DNA of 41,520 nt from Bacteroidaceae bacterium. Lineage in GTDB: Bacteria; Bacteroidota; Bacteroidia; Bacteroidales; Bacteroidaceae. The stretch lies in assembly GCA_017447625.1 (NCBI GenBank), contig JAFSNB010000005.1, positions 1 through 41,520 of the forward strand, read 5' to 3'. This document shows, in pieces, positions 8,167-15,355 of this stretch (its first letter is position 1; each line of letters starts with the position of its first letter). The notes under the pieces are model-generated. The model did no database searches. It was not told where the DNA came from and saw only the letters and a program-made list of their open reading frames with translations. Made by a program: the position numbers and the translations under genes.

Positions 8167-9156
8167 TTAATGGATTGCGTTGATGTCGTACGGGGTCTCC
8201 TGATAAACGTAGTAGTTGAGCCAATTGGTGAAGAGTAGATTGGCGTGGGCGCGCCAAGTGACGAGGGGGCCTTTGTCGGGGTCGTCGTCACGATAGTAAT
8301 GGCGCGGCATGTCTATGGGCAGGCCTTTGGCGAGGTCGCGGCGATATTCAGTGTCCAGAGTCAGAGGCGAGTACTCGGCGTGGCCGGTGATGAAGAACTC
8401 GCGGCCTTCGCGTGCCATAACGATGCTGACGCCGCTCTCCTCGCTCTCTGCGATGATGGTGAGGGGATGGGCCTCGGCGGGAGAACCGCCAAGCACACTA
8501 CCCGCTCCCGAAGCGGAGGCGGAAGCGAGGGCGGCGGCGTTTACCGCCTCGATGTCTTCGCGCCGGATTTCGGTGTGGCGGCTGTGAGGCATATAGAATA
8601 CGTCGTCGAAGCCGCGGAAGATGGGGAGACGGGGAAGGAGCGTGCGTTGCGGGAAAATGCCGAACATCTTGGCCGGCAGCGGATATTTGGGAACGCCGTA
8701 GTGGTAATAGAGACCGGCTTGGGCAGCCCAGCAGATATATAGCGTTGAGGTGACGTGTGTCTTAGCCCACGCGAATATCTCCTGCATCTCGTCCCAATAG
8801 TTGACTTCCTCATATTCCAGATGTTCCACGGGGGCGCCGGTGATGATCATCCCGTCGAATTTCTCATGTTTGAGCAGTTCGAAATCCTTATAGAACGCCT
8901 TCATGTGTTCTATGGGTGTGTTCTTGGAGGTGTGGCTCTTTATCTTCATGAATGAGAGCTCCAACTGCAGGGGTGAGTTGGAGAGCACACGTATGAGGTC
9001 GGTCTCCGTAGTTATCTTTATCGGCATCAGGTTCAGGATGACGATGCGGAGGGGACGTATGTCCTGAGACGAAGCTCGGGAGGAGTCTATCACGAAGATA
9101 TTCTCCTCCTTGAGCAAATCTATCGCCGGTAGGCGGTCAGGCAGGGTTAGAGGCAT
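8167..9156 (-). CDS. metA: Homoserine O-acyltransferase MetA (probably acetyl-CoA dependent)
   Basis: The enzyme activates the homoserine hydroxyl for methionine synthesis in the cytoplasm. The 329-residue sequence fits MetA throughout: catalytic Cys142 (LYICWAAQAG), then His259 and Glu261 in ITGHAEY, corresponding to Cys142/His235/Glu237 of E. coli. Residue 111 is Glu (GAPVEHLEY); published work on this family links Glu111 to acetyl-CoA and Gly111 to succinyl-CoA, so I infer acetyltransferase activity. The 24-residue shift of His/Glu comes from an Ala/Ser/Gly-rich insertion at about 208-231, encoded by a palindromic repeat element. The stop codon TAA lies in a short octamer-like repeat 23 bp before the U32 gene, suggesting cotranscription. 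Upstream are 151 bases with two heptamer arrays and a small palindrome. Confidence 0.95.
   Translation of the reverse strand: MPLTLPDRLPAIDLLKEENIFVIDSSRASSQDIRPLRIVILNLMPIKITTETDLIRVLSNSPLQLELSFMKIKSHTSKNTPIEHMKAFYKDFELLKHEKFDGMIITGAPVEHLEYEEVNYWDEMQEIFAWAKTHVTSTLYICWAAQAGLYYHYGVPKYPLPAKMFGIFPQRTLLPRLPIFRGFDDVFYMPHSRHTEIRREDIEAVNAAALASASASGAGSVLGGSPAEAHPLTIIAESEESGVSIVMAREGREFFITGHAEYSPLTLDTEYRRDLAKGLPIDMPRHYYRDDDPDKGPLVTWRAHANLLFTNWLNYYVYQETPYDINAIH
8473..8516. repeat. Composite hairpin element, copy 1 (within metA)
   Basis: Reading the minus strand: a small hairpin (CCGCT/AGCGG), then GGTAGTGTGCT, then a hairpin with stem GGCGG/CCGCC ending in CGAG. The same order and linker occur in cobQ, and the linker plus second hairpin occur in cbiB. 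It encodes the extra GSVLGGSPAEA segment of MetA. Confidence 0.75.
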
Positions 9157-9170
9157 TTATGCGAATGTGT

Positions 9171-9303
9171 AATTCATAATTCATAATTCATAATATGCTG
9201 CGCGATGAACGTCCGATGACAAAGAACGAATCGTTCTGCCAGATTGATTGTGAATTAAGAATTATGCCATTGTGAATTAAGAATTATGCATTATGAATTA
9301 AAA
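9171..9303. repeat. Two heptamer arrays (AATTCAT / ATTATGA) upstream of metA
   Basis: Three AATTCAT units at 9171-9191 and about seven units of ATTGTGA/ATTAAGA/ATTATGC at 9247-9303 flank about 55 bp of unique sequence between metA and the M13 peptidase gene. The two blocks are inverted relative to each other. Confidence 0.85.
9224..9236. promoter_or_regulatory. Candidate operator palindrome upstream of metA
   Basis: GAACGAATCGTTC is a 6+1+6 inverted repeat in the only non-repetitive part of the metA upstream region. A TTCTTTG sequence overlaps it on the minus strand and resembles a -7 box imperfectly. Its role as an operator is inference. Confidence 0.35.
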
Positions 9304-9307
9304 CCGA

Positions 9308-11326
9308 TTACCAGATGGTTACACGGTCTTCCTTCGGAATAAACATCGGATCTTTCTCAGTGATGCCGAAGGCCTCGTACCAAGCATCGATATGAGGCAG
9401 GGCACCGTTCACACGCCAACGGCCGAGGGCATGTGGGTCGCTCTTCGTGCGCACACGGATTTCCTCGTCGCGGATGTTTCCAGCCCACACGCCTGCGTAG
9501 GCCAGGAAGAAACGCTGGTCGGCGGTGAAGCCGTCGGCATCGGGCAGCGGATGACCTTTTGTGGCGTTCTTATAAGCCTGCCAAGCCACCTGCAGACCGC
9601 CGTGGTCGGCCAGGTTCTCGCCGAGAGTCAGCTTACCTTTGGCACGGAGGCCGGGCAACACTTCAATCTTGTTGAAGAAGTCCGCCATCACCTGAGTGCG
9701 CTCCTCGAACTTGGCGCGGTCCTCGGCTGTCCACCACAGACGCAGGTTACCATCCTTGTCGAACTGCGAGCCTTGGTCGTCGAAGCCGTGAGTCATCTCG
9801 TGGCCTATGACAACGCCGATGGCACCGTAGTTGAAGGCATCATCGGCCTGCATGTCGAAGAAGGGCGGCTGCAGGATTCCGGCGGGGAAGCAAATCTCGT
9901 TAGTAGTGGGGTTGTAGTAGGCGTTCACCATCTGCGGTGGCATATACCACTCTGTGTTATCCACGGGCTTGTTCAGTTTACGGCTCACCATGTCCTGAAT
10001 CTGCCACTTGCTGGTCTGCTTGACGTTCTCCCAGTAGTTGCGTCCAATCTTCAGGCCTTTGTAGTCCTTCCACTTATCGGGATAGCCCACCTTCACGATG
10101 AAGGCATCCAGTTTCTCGTGAGCCACAGCTTTCGTGGAGTCGCTCATCCACTCCTGTGCGTCGATACGCTCGCCGAGAGCCACCTGCAGGTTACGAACCA
10201 GCTTTACCATGCGCTCCTTGGCGGCTGCTGGGAAATATTTCTCAACATAGAGACGGCCTACGGCCTCACTAAGAGCACCCTCGGTACTGCTGACGGCACG
10301 CTTCCAACGCGGGCGGTCTTCCTCCTTGCCCGACATCACCTTACCGTAGAAACCGAAGCTGGCGGCCCGCATCTCGTCGTCGAGATAAGAGGCTGCCTCG
10401 TCGATGAGCTGCCAGGCCACATAGTCCTTCAGATCCTTGAGCGGGGTGTCCTTCCAGATGGCTTCCACCTCGGTGAAGAACTCCGGCTGACCTACGCTGA
10501 CTTCCTTTGCCTGGCGCACGCCCATAATGTCCATATAGATGCCCCAGTTGATGCCCGGGAACTTGGTCTTCAATTGCTCAACGCTCATCTTGTTGTAGTT
10601 CTTCTCTGGGTCACGCAGATCTGTGGCATAGCGTGAAGCCTGGGCCAGACGGGTTTCTATGGCCATTTCAGCGGCCACGTGAGCGTCGGCATCTTCCTCC
10701 TTGGCCACCTTGCAGCGGATGAACATATCGCGCATATATTTTAAGTAGGCGTCGTGGATGATGGCAGTGGCGCTGTCGAGGTCAACATAGTACTCCTTCT
10801 CGCCCATGTGGAGGCCGCCCTGGCCTATCTGCACGAGATTCATCTTAGAGTCCTTGATGTCGGCGTCGATATATGAGCCGAACATACCGCTGATGCCCTG
10901 AAGTTGCAGACTGCAGTATTTGCGCCAGAGCTCAGTCTTGCCCGGGCAGTCCATGATGTCCTGTAGGTCGGCGCGGATGGGCTCGATGCCCTGCTTGTTG
11001 AGGCTGACGCTATCCATTGCAGAGGCGTACATCTGAGCAATCATATCGGCCACGCTGCCGGGCTCGTTCGTCTGGGCGGCCACCTCCTCGATGAGGCTAC
11101 GGAGCTGCTCGCGGTTGTTCTCAGCCAGTTGGTCGAATGAGCCGAAAAGGCTGTACTCGGCTGTTAGCGGATGGGCTTTCTGCCAGCCGCCGGTGGCGAA
11201 GTCATAGAAGTCTGTGCCAACGCAGACTGTGGTGTCGAGGTTGGCTGTGTCGATGCCTGTGCCAAGGGGTTGCCCTGTGCAGGCTGTTAAGGCTATTGCC
11301 ATGATGGAATAGAAAAGTTTTTTCAT
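9308..11326 (-). CDS. pepO: M13-family (neprilysin/PepO-like) metallopeptidase lipoprotein
   Basis: The start at 11326 gives MKKLFYSIMAIALTAC, a lipoprotein signal peptide; the frame's upstream extension overlaps the ABC-F gene. The mature protein is an M13 zinc endopeptidase of about 655 residues, probably in the periplasm or on the cell surface. The zinc motif is HEMTH at residues 509-513 (known zinc ligands and general base), with the third ligand in ENLADHGG. Substrate-binding NAYY lies just upstream, comparable to NAFY of neprilysin, and the protein ends in a conserved Trp-containing tail (VTIW). Full length, no damage visible. It lies 13 bp behind the ABC-F gene, so the two are probably cotranscribed. 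The family cleaves oligopeptides; the physiological substrate here is unknown. Confidence 0.93.
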   Translation of the reverse strand: MKKLFYSIMAIALTACTGQPLGTGIDTANLDTTVCVGTDFYDFATGGWQKAHPLTAEYSLFGSFDQLAENNREQLRSLIEEVAAQTNEPGSVADMIAQMYASAMDSVSLNKQGIEPIRADLQDIMDCPGKTELWRKYCSLQLQGISGMFGSYIDADIKDSKMNLVQIGQGGLHMGEKEYYVDLDSATAIIHDAYLKYMRDMFIRCKVAKEEDADAHVAAEMAIETRLAQASRYATDLRDPEKNYNKMSVEQLKTKFPGINWGIYMDIMGVRQAKEVSVGQPEFFTEVEAIWKDTPLKDLKDYVAWQLIDEAASYLDDEMRAASFGFYGKVMSGKEEDRPRWKRAVSSTEGALSEAVGRLYVEKYFPAAAKERMVKLVRNLQVALGERIDAQEWMSDSTKAVAHEKLDAFIVKVGYPDKWKDYKGLKIGRNYWENVKQTSKWQIQDMVSRKLNKPVDNTEWYMPPQMVNAYYNPTTNEICFPAGILQPPFFDMQADDAFNYGAIGVVIGHEMTHGFDDQGSQFDKDGNLRLWWTAEDRAKFEERTQVMADFFNKIEVLPGLRAKGKLTLGENLADHGGLQVAWQAYKNATKGHPLPDADGFTADQRFFLAYAGVWAGNIRDEEIRVRTKSDPHALGRWRVNGALPHIDAWYEAFGITEKDPMFIPKEDRVTIW

Positions 11327-11339
11327 ATTGTTGGGATTT

Positions 11340-13292
11340 TTATATTTTTGCATTCTCTAATTCTTCGGAGGCTTCGAGCCAGTCGGATTCCAGCTGCTCC
11401 TGCTTCTTCTTCAGACGGTCGTAGCGCTCGTAGGCTGAGGGGTCGGAACCGTCCATATTGGCTTCGAGGATGGCGATAGCGGCGTTCACCTCGTTCATCT
11501 CCGCCTCTATGTTCTTAACGCGGTCTTCCAAACGCTTCAAGGCGCGCTTCTGGGCCTTCTGCTCTGCATAGGAAGCTGCGGCAGAGGTCGGTTCTGGCCC
11601 CCCCTTTGCCCCCCGAGTGGGGCACGATAGTTCATTGGATGAAGCAGTTCCTGCAGAGCGCACAGCTATTGAAGCCCCCTCGGGGGCAGTATGGGGGGCT
11701 TGTTGTAGCCAGTCGTATATCCCACCGAGATGCTCTCTCACTTTGCCGCCACCGAAGGAATATATGCGGCTGACGAGTCCGTCGAGGAACTCACGGTCGT
11801 GAGAGACGACGATTACTGTGCCGTCGAAGTCGCGGATGGCCTCCTTCAGCACATCCTTTGAACGCATATCGAGGTGGTTCGTTGGTTCGTCGAGGATGAG
11901 GAAATTCACGGGTTCAAGCAGCAGACGAATCATTGCGAGACGCGAACGTTCGCCGCCCGACAGCACCTTAACTTTCTTGTCCGAAGCCTCGCCGCCGAAC
12001 ATGAACGCGCCGAGGATGTCGCGGATGCGGGTTCGTATGTCGCCGCGAGCCACACGGTCAATGGTGTCAAAGACAGTCAGCTCGGGGTCGAGCAACTGTG
12101 CCTGGTTTTGTGCGAAATAGCCTATTTGGGCGTTATGACCCACCTTAAGCGTTCCCTCGTAGGGAATCTCGCCGAGGATGCACTTTACGAGAGTGGATTT
12201 GCCCTCGCCGTTCTTTCCCACGAACGCCACCTTCTCGCCTCGGCGGATGGTGAGGTTTACGTGGGAGATGACGGGGTGGTCATAGCTTTTGCTTAGGTCC
12301 TCGACGATAAGGGGGAAGTCGCCGCTGCGCTGGCAGGGTGGGAACTTCAAGTGGAGGGCTGAGTTATCGACTTCATCCACCTCAATCGGGACGATGCGTG
12401 CCAGTTGCTTTATGCGTTCCTGAACCTGAACGGCTTTGGTGGGTTTATAGCGGAACCGCTCTATGAATTCCTTGAGGTCGGCGATTTCCTTCTGCTGGTT
12501 TTCGTATGCCCGCAGTTGCTGTTCGCGGCGCTCGGCCCGCAGACGCACGTACTCGTCGTACTTAACTTTATAGTCCCACACCCGTCCGCATGAGATTTCG
12601 AGCGTGCGGTTTGTTACGTTGTTTATAAATGCGCGGTCGTGGGAGACCAGAATTACGGCTCCCGCCTGCTGCACAAGATACTGCTCGAGCCATTGTATGC
12701 TCTCGATATCAAGATGGTTCGTGGGCTCGTCAAGCAGTAGCACGTCGGGCTTGCGCAGCAGCAGTTTGGCCAGTTCGATGCGCATACGCCAGCCGCCGGA
12801 GAGCTCGCTTGTTGGGCGGTCGAACTCCTCGCGCCCGAAACCGAGACCAATCAAAGTGCGTTCTATCTCTGCGTGGAAGTTCAGACCTCCCATCATCTGG
12901 AAACGTTCCTGGGCGTGGGCGTAGCGTTCGCAGAGATCCATGTAGTCATCGCTCTCGTAGTCGGTGCGCCGGGACATCTCTGCGTTCATCTGTTCTATGG
13001 AGGCCTGCATATCGTGTATATGCTCGAAAGCGAGCATCGCCTCTTCCATGACTGTGCGACCGCCTGCCAGATCCATCACCTGCGGCAGATAAGCTATGTT
13101 GCTGCCTTTGGTTGCGGTGACGGTGCCGCTGGTTGGCATCTGCTCGCCAGCGATTATTCGCAGCATAGTGCTTTTGCCCGCCCCGTTCTTTCCTGTAAGG
13201 GCTATTCGGTCGCGGTCGCCAACGACAAAGGAGACCTCCCGGAACAGAGGCCGCGCGCTAAATTCCACACAAAGATTATCAACAGTTACCAT
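11340..13292 (-). CDS. ABC-F family ATP-binding protein
   Basis: The 650-residue soluble protein has two ABC ATPase domains and no membrane part, as in the ABC-F translation factors and resistance proteins that bind ribosomes. Domain 1 has Walker A GKNGAGKST, signature LSGGW and LLLDEPTNHLD; domain 2 has GKNGEGKST, LSGGERSR and LILDEPTNHLD. A charged helical linker containing RFRYKPTKAVQVQER joins them, and the C-terminus is a coiled coil (about 570-645). Between domain 2 and the coiled coil there is a roughly 38-residue Pro/Ala/Gly-rich insertion encoded by two GC-rich palindromic repeats (11594-11703). A -7 box lies upstream and the M13 peptidase gene follows after 13 bp. Which ABC-F subgroup it belongs to is not decided from sequence inspection. 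Confidence 0.93.
   Translation of the reverse strand: MVTVDNLCVEFSARPLFREVSFVVGDRDRIALTGKNGAGKSTMLRIIAGEQMPTSGTVTATKGSNIAYLPQVMDLAGGRTVMEEAMLAFEHIHDMQASIEQMNAEMSRRTDYESDDYMDLCERYAHAQERFQMMGGLNFHAEIERTLIGLGFGREEFDRPTSELSGGWRMRIELAKLLLRKPDVLLLDEPTNHLDIESIQWLEQYLVQQAGAVILVSHDRAFINNVTNRTLEISCGRVWDYKVKYDEYVRLRAERREQQLRAYENQQKEIADLKEFIERFRYKPTKAVQVQERIKQLARIVPIEVDEVDNSALHLKFPPCQRSGDFPLIVEDLSKSYDHPVISHVNLTIRRGEKVAFVGKNGEGKSTLVKCILGEIPYEGTLKVGHNAQIGYFAQNQAQLLDPELTVFDTIDRVARGDIRTRIRDILGAFMFGGEASDKKVKVLSGGERSRLAMIRLLLEPVNFLILDEPTNHLDMRSKDVLKEAIRDFDGTVIVVSHDREFLDGLVSRIYSFGGGKVREHLGGIYDWLQQAPHTAPEGASIAVRSAGTASSNELSCPTRGAKGGPEPTSAAASYAEQKAQKRALKRLEDRVKNIEAEMNEVNAAIAILEANMDGSDPSAYERYDRLKKKQEQLESDWLEASEELENAKI
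11594..11703. repeat. Paired GC-rich palindromic elements inside the ABC-F gene
   Basis: Two hairpin-forming stretches (GCCCCACTCGGGGGGC at the low-coordinate end, and GCCCCC/GGGGGC at 11673-11688) lie about 50 bp apart within one coding insertion. The second is followed on the + strand by AGTATGGGGGGCTT, close to the element at 32892-32922. Confidence 0.65.
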
Positions 13293-13311
13293 TATTTGCT
13301 TTTTTCCGGTG

Positions 13312-13319
13312 CAAAGATA
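13312..13319 (-). promoter_or_regulatory. Bacteroidota -7 box (TATCTTTG) for the ABC-F gene
   Basis: The minus-strand TATCTTTG matches TAnnTTTG and is 20 bases before the ABC-F start codon, implying a very short leader. No matching -33 TTG was seen. Confidence 0.6.
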
Positions 13320-13358
13320 CGCCTATCCGCCGCCTTTAGCAGCCTATGACGAATGAAA

Positions 13359-13393
13359 TATCACCCAGTTTAACATACTTTAAGCGGGTGATA
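13359..13393. terminator. Hairpin at the end of the cobalamin locus
   Basis: TATCACCC and GGGTGATA pair as an 8-bp stem with a 19-base loop, 28 bp after the last gene of the locus. On the minus strand it is followed by TTTC, and on the + strand by GGTTTTTAG, so termination is plausible but not canonical. Confidence 0.4.
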
Positions 13394-13420
13394 GGTTTTT
13401 AGAGGCGATTTCTGTTGCTT

Positions 13421-14197
13421 TCATCTCATTTGAATCTCGAAACGGCGAGCGGAGGCTTCATATATAAGAGCGTCGCAGTCGAAGTAACGGCCTATATCTC
13501 CGCTCTTGCCGAGGGCCTCGGGCGTGCCGTCGGTGAGTCCTTTCTCTTTATCCAAAAGCCACAGGCGGTCAGCCACGCAGACGGCGTGATCGAGGTCGTG
13601 AGTGGAGAGCAGCACACATTTGCCAAGCTCGCGGGTGAGGCGGCGCAGAAGTAGCATGGTGCGAATCTTGCTGGGATAGTCAAGGAAGGCGGTGGGCTCA
13701 TCGAGGAATATTATGGGTGTCTGTTGTGCGATGGCTTTGGCCAGCATCGCTTTCTGACGTTCGCCGTCGGAGAGGGAACGTAGGGGACGGTGGGCGAGTT
13801 CGCTTATGCCAATGAGACGGATTGCCTCGTCTGTAGCCTTCTCGTCCGCGGCTGAGAGGCGTCCCCAGAAGTTGGTGTAGGGACTGCGCCCCAAAGCTAC
13901 GACCTCGCGAACGGTCATGTTGAGGTGAGGCACGCTGCCTGTGAGCACGATGCTTATCAGTCGGGCGCGCTCCTGGGCGGTGTAAGAGGAGAGAGACCGG
14001 CCATCGAGGGTTACGCTGCCCTCAAGTGGCGGGAGTGTGGCTGTTAGCGTTTTCAGCAGAGTGCTCTTACCCGCTCCGTTGGGACCGAGCAAACAAGTCA
14101 TTTCACCCGCCTTCAGGCTGGCGGTGAGGTTGCGGGATATGGGGTGGACGGCGTGGCGTGAGCGGTAGCCAGTGGTGAGAGAGGTGAAGGAAAGCAC
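13421..14197 (-). CDS. btuD: Cobalamin/iron-siderophore type ABC transporter ATPase (BtuD-like)
   Basis: The 258-residue ATPase powers inner-membrane import with a BtuC/FecCD permease. Walker A is GPNGAGKST, the signature is LSDGERQK (typical of the FecE/BtuD group), Walker B is IIFLDEPTAFLD and the H-loop is STHD. It is the last gene of the cobalamin locus. The matching permease lies about 7.4 kb upstream (21610-22623) and the binding lipoprotein further still (31650-32804), so the three parts are scattered among biosynthetic genes. Assignment to cobalamin or cobinamide rather than iron chelates rests on this context. Confidence 0.85.
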   Translation of the reverse strand: MLSFTSLTTGYRSRHAVHPISRNLTASLKAGEMTCLLGPNGAGKSTLLKTLTATLPPLEGSVTLDGRSLSSYTAQERARLISIVLTGSVPHLNMTVREVVALGRSPYTNFWGRLSAADEKATDEAIRLIGISELAHRPLRSLSDGERQKAMLAKAIAQQTPIIFLDEPTAFLDYPSKIRTMLLLRRLTRELGKCVLLSTHDLDHAVCVADRLWLLDKEKGLTDGTPEALGKSGDIGRYFDCDALIYEASARRFEIQMR

Positions 14198-14202
14198 GGG
14201 AA

Positions 14203-14246
14203 AAGTAAAAATTAAAAGGTAAAAATTAAAAGGGAAAAGGAATAAA
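14203..14246. repeat. AT-rich repeat (TAAAAATTAAAAGG) between cbiB and btuD
   Basis: A 14-bp unit occurs about three times with decay directly after the cbiB stop codon and fills the 49-bp gap to the ATPase gene. Confidence 0.7.
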
Positions 14247-15236
14247 TTAAAAGAGGGTAGAGACTATTGGGTCTATATGGCTTATAAGGCCTATTAGGCT
14301 TATGGTTAAGATTACAGCTATCGTTTCTGCAATGAGAGCGATGCGGATGCTGAGACGGCAGTCGGCGGTGGTTAGGGGGCGCGGATTAGTGCCTATATAG
14401 GGCTTCTCCACGGCTTGACCGAAGTAATCGTGAGTGCCGCCGAAACGGCAGTCGAGAATTGCGGCGAGGGCTGCCTCGGGCCAGCCGCTGTTGGGAGAGG
14501 CGTGGGCAGGGCCGAAGCGGAGGAGGAAACGGTAGTGTGCTCGACGGTTTTGCCGTCGAGAAAAATTACCGACGATTAGTATCAGCAGGGCTGTGAGGCG
14601 GGCGGGGATATAGTTGGCGATATCATCAATGTGGGCGGCCCAACAGCCGAACTGACGGTAGCGGTCGGTGCGATAGCCTATCATGGAGTCGAAGGTGTTG
14701 ATTACTTTATAGGTTAGCATTCCTGGCACACCAAGAAGGGCAAGCCAGAACAGTGGGGCGATGACGCCGTCGGAGAGGTTCTCGGCCAGAGTCTCAAGGG
14801 CCGCCTGTCGTATCTCCTGAGCGGAGAGCGACTGGGTGTCGCGACCCACGATCCGTGCCACCTGAGTCCGTCCCTCTTCCACGCTGCGATCCACAGCCTC
14901 GAATGTCATACGAACCTCGCGCCGCAGGGTGTGGCCTGCAAGGCAGAAGAAGATGAGGATAGAGGATAATGTTAAATGGAAAATATTAAATGTAAAATGT
15001 AAAATGTGAAATGTATAGGGGGTAAGGGAAAGGAGGTAGAGTACGGCGGCTGTGCCAGCAAAGACTAACAGTATGGTTACTATGACCAGAATAGCTCCCT
15101 TCAGCATATGGTAGTTGCCTAGGTTGAGACGCTTTTCCCAGAAAGCAATCCAGCGGCCTATATACACAACGGGGTGGGGCAGCCGCGCGGGGTCGCCGAA
15201 GAGAAGGTCAAGAATCCAACCGAAGAGGAGAGACAT
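14247..15236 (-). CDS. cbiB: Adenosylcobinamide-phosphate synthase CbiB
   Basis: This integral membrane enzyme attaches (R)-1-aminopropan-2-ol phosphate to adenosylcobyric acid. The 329-residue protein has the family start (LLFGDPARLPHPVVYIGRWI), the conserved TLAENLSDGVIAPLFWLALLG and NTFDSMIGYRTDRYRQFGCW segments, and about five membrane helices. Three repeats are written into it: a heptamer array encoding a Phe/His/Leu-rich stretch at about 75-92, an antisense copy of the hairpin element giving FSRRQNRRAHY, and a nonamer array giving an I-x-x triplet repeat at the C-terminus. All keep the frame open, and the catalytic segments look intact. It follows cobD by about 116 bp of repeats. Confidence 0.93.
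   Translation of the reverse strand: MSLLFGWILDLLFGDPARLPHPVVYIGRWIAFWEKRLNLGNYHMLKGAILVIVTILLVFAGTAAVLYLLSLTPYTFHILHFTFNIFHLTLSSILIFFCLAGHTLRREVRMTFEAVDRSVEEGRTQVARIVGRDTQSLSAQEIRQAALETLAENLSDGVIAPLFWLALLGVPGMLTYKVINTFDSMIGYRTDRYRQFGCWAAHIDDIANYIPARLTALLILIVGNFSRRQNRRAHYRFLLRFGPAHASPNSGWPEAALAAILDCRFGGTHDYFGQAVEKPYIGTNPRPLTTADCRLSIRIALIAETIAVILTISLIGLISHIDPIVSTLF
14264..14308. repeat. Nonamer array in the 3' end of cbiB
   Basis: Five 9-bp units (for example CTTATAAGG and CCTATTAGG) encode (I-S-L)(I-G-L)(I-S-H)(I-D-P)(I-V-S), the last predicted membrane helix end of CbiB. The period is a multiple of three. Confidence 0.8.
14531..14560. repeat. Hairpin element, copy 2 (within cbiB, opposite orientation)
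   Basis: The + strand reads GGTAGTGTGCTCGACGG, a TTTTG loop, then CCGTCGAG, followed by AAAAATT. It matches the element in metA and cobQ but lies antisense to its host gene. The stem is CTCGACGG/CCGTCGAG (8 bp), with compensating changes relative to the cobQ copy (A-T in place of G-C). Confidence 0.8.
14968..15016. repeat. Heptamer array inside cbiB (AATGTAA)
   Basis: Seven 7-bp units of AATGTTA/AATGGAA/AATGTAA/AATGTGA lie in the cbiB frame and encode a stretch rich in Phe, His, Ile and Leu. The same unit family occurs between genes at 37538-37579. Confidence 0.85.
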
Positions 15237-15237
15237 A

Positions 15238-15355
15238 GTTTTATTTTACGATTTTACGATTTAAAGATTTTACTATTTATTTACTATTGAGCGATTTTAC
15301 GATTTGGCTGCGCGAAGCCTTAATTATGAATTATGCATTAAGCATTATGAATTTA
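15238..15355. repeat. Octamer and heptamer arrays between cobD and cbiB
   Basis: Octamers of the TTTTACGA type (15238-15305) are followed by AATTATG/CATTATG heptamers (15322-15355). The last heptamers reach the cobD stop region. Nothing else is visible in this gap. Confidence 0.8.

Noticed and set aside
8144-8257. N-terminal extension of the U32 gene
   Set aside because: It overlaps the metA 3' end and has no U32 similarity; the ATG at 8143 fits the family start.
9392-10636. 414-codon open frame on the + strand
   Set aside because: It lies entirely antisense to the M13 peptidase gene, whose motifs are intact; the translated sequence is Val/His/Leu-rich without a domain, an effect of codon bias.
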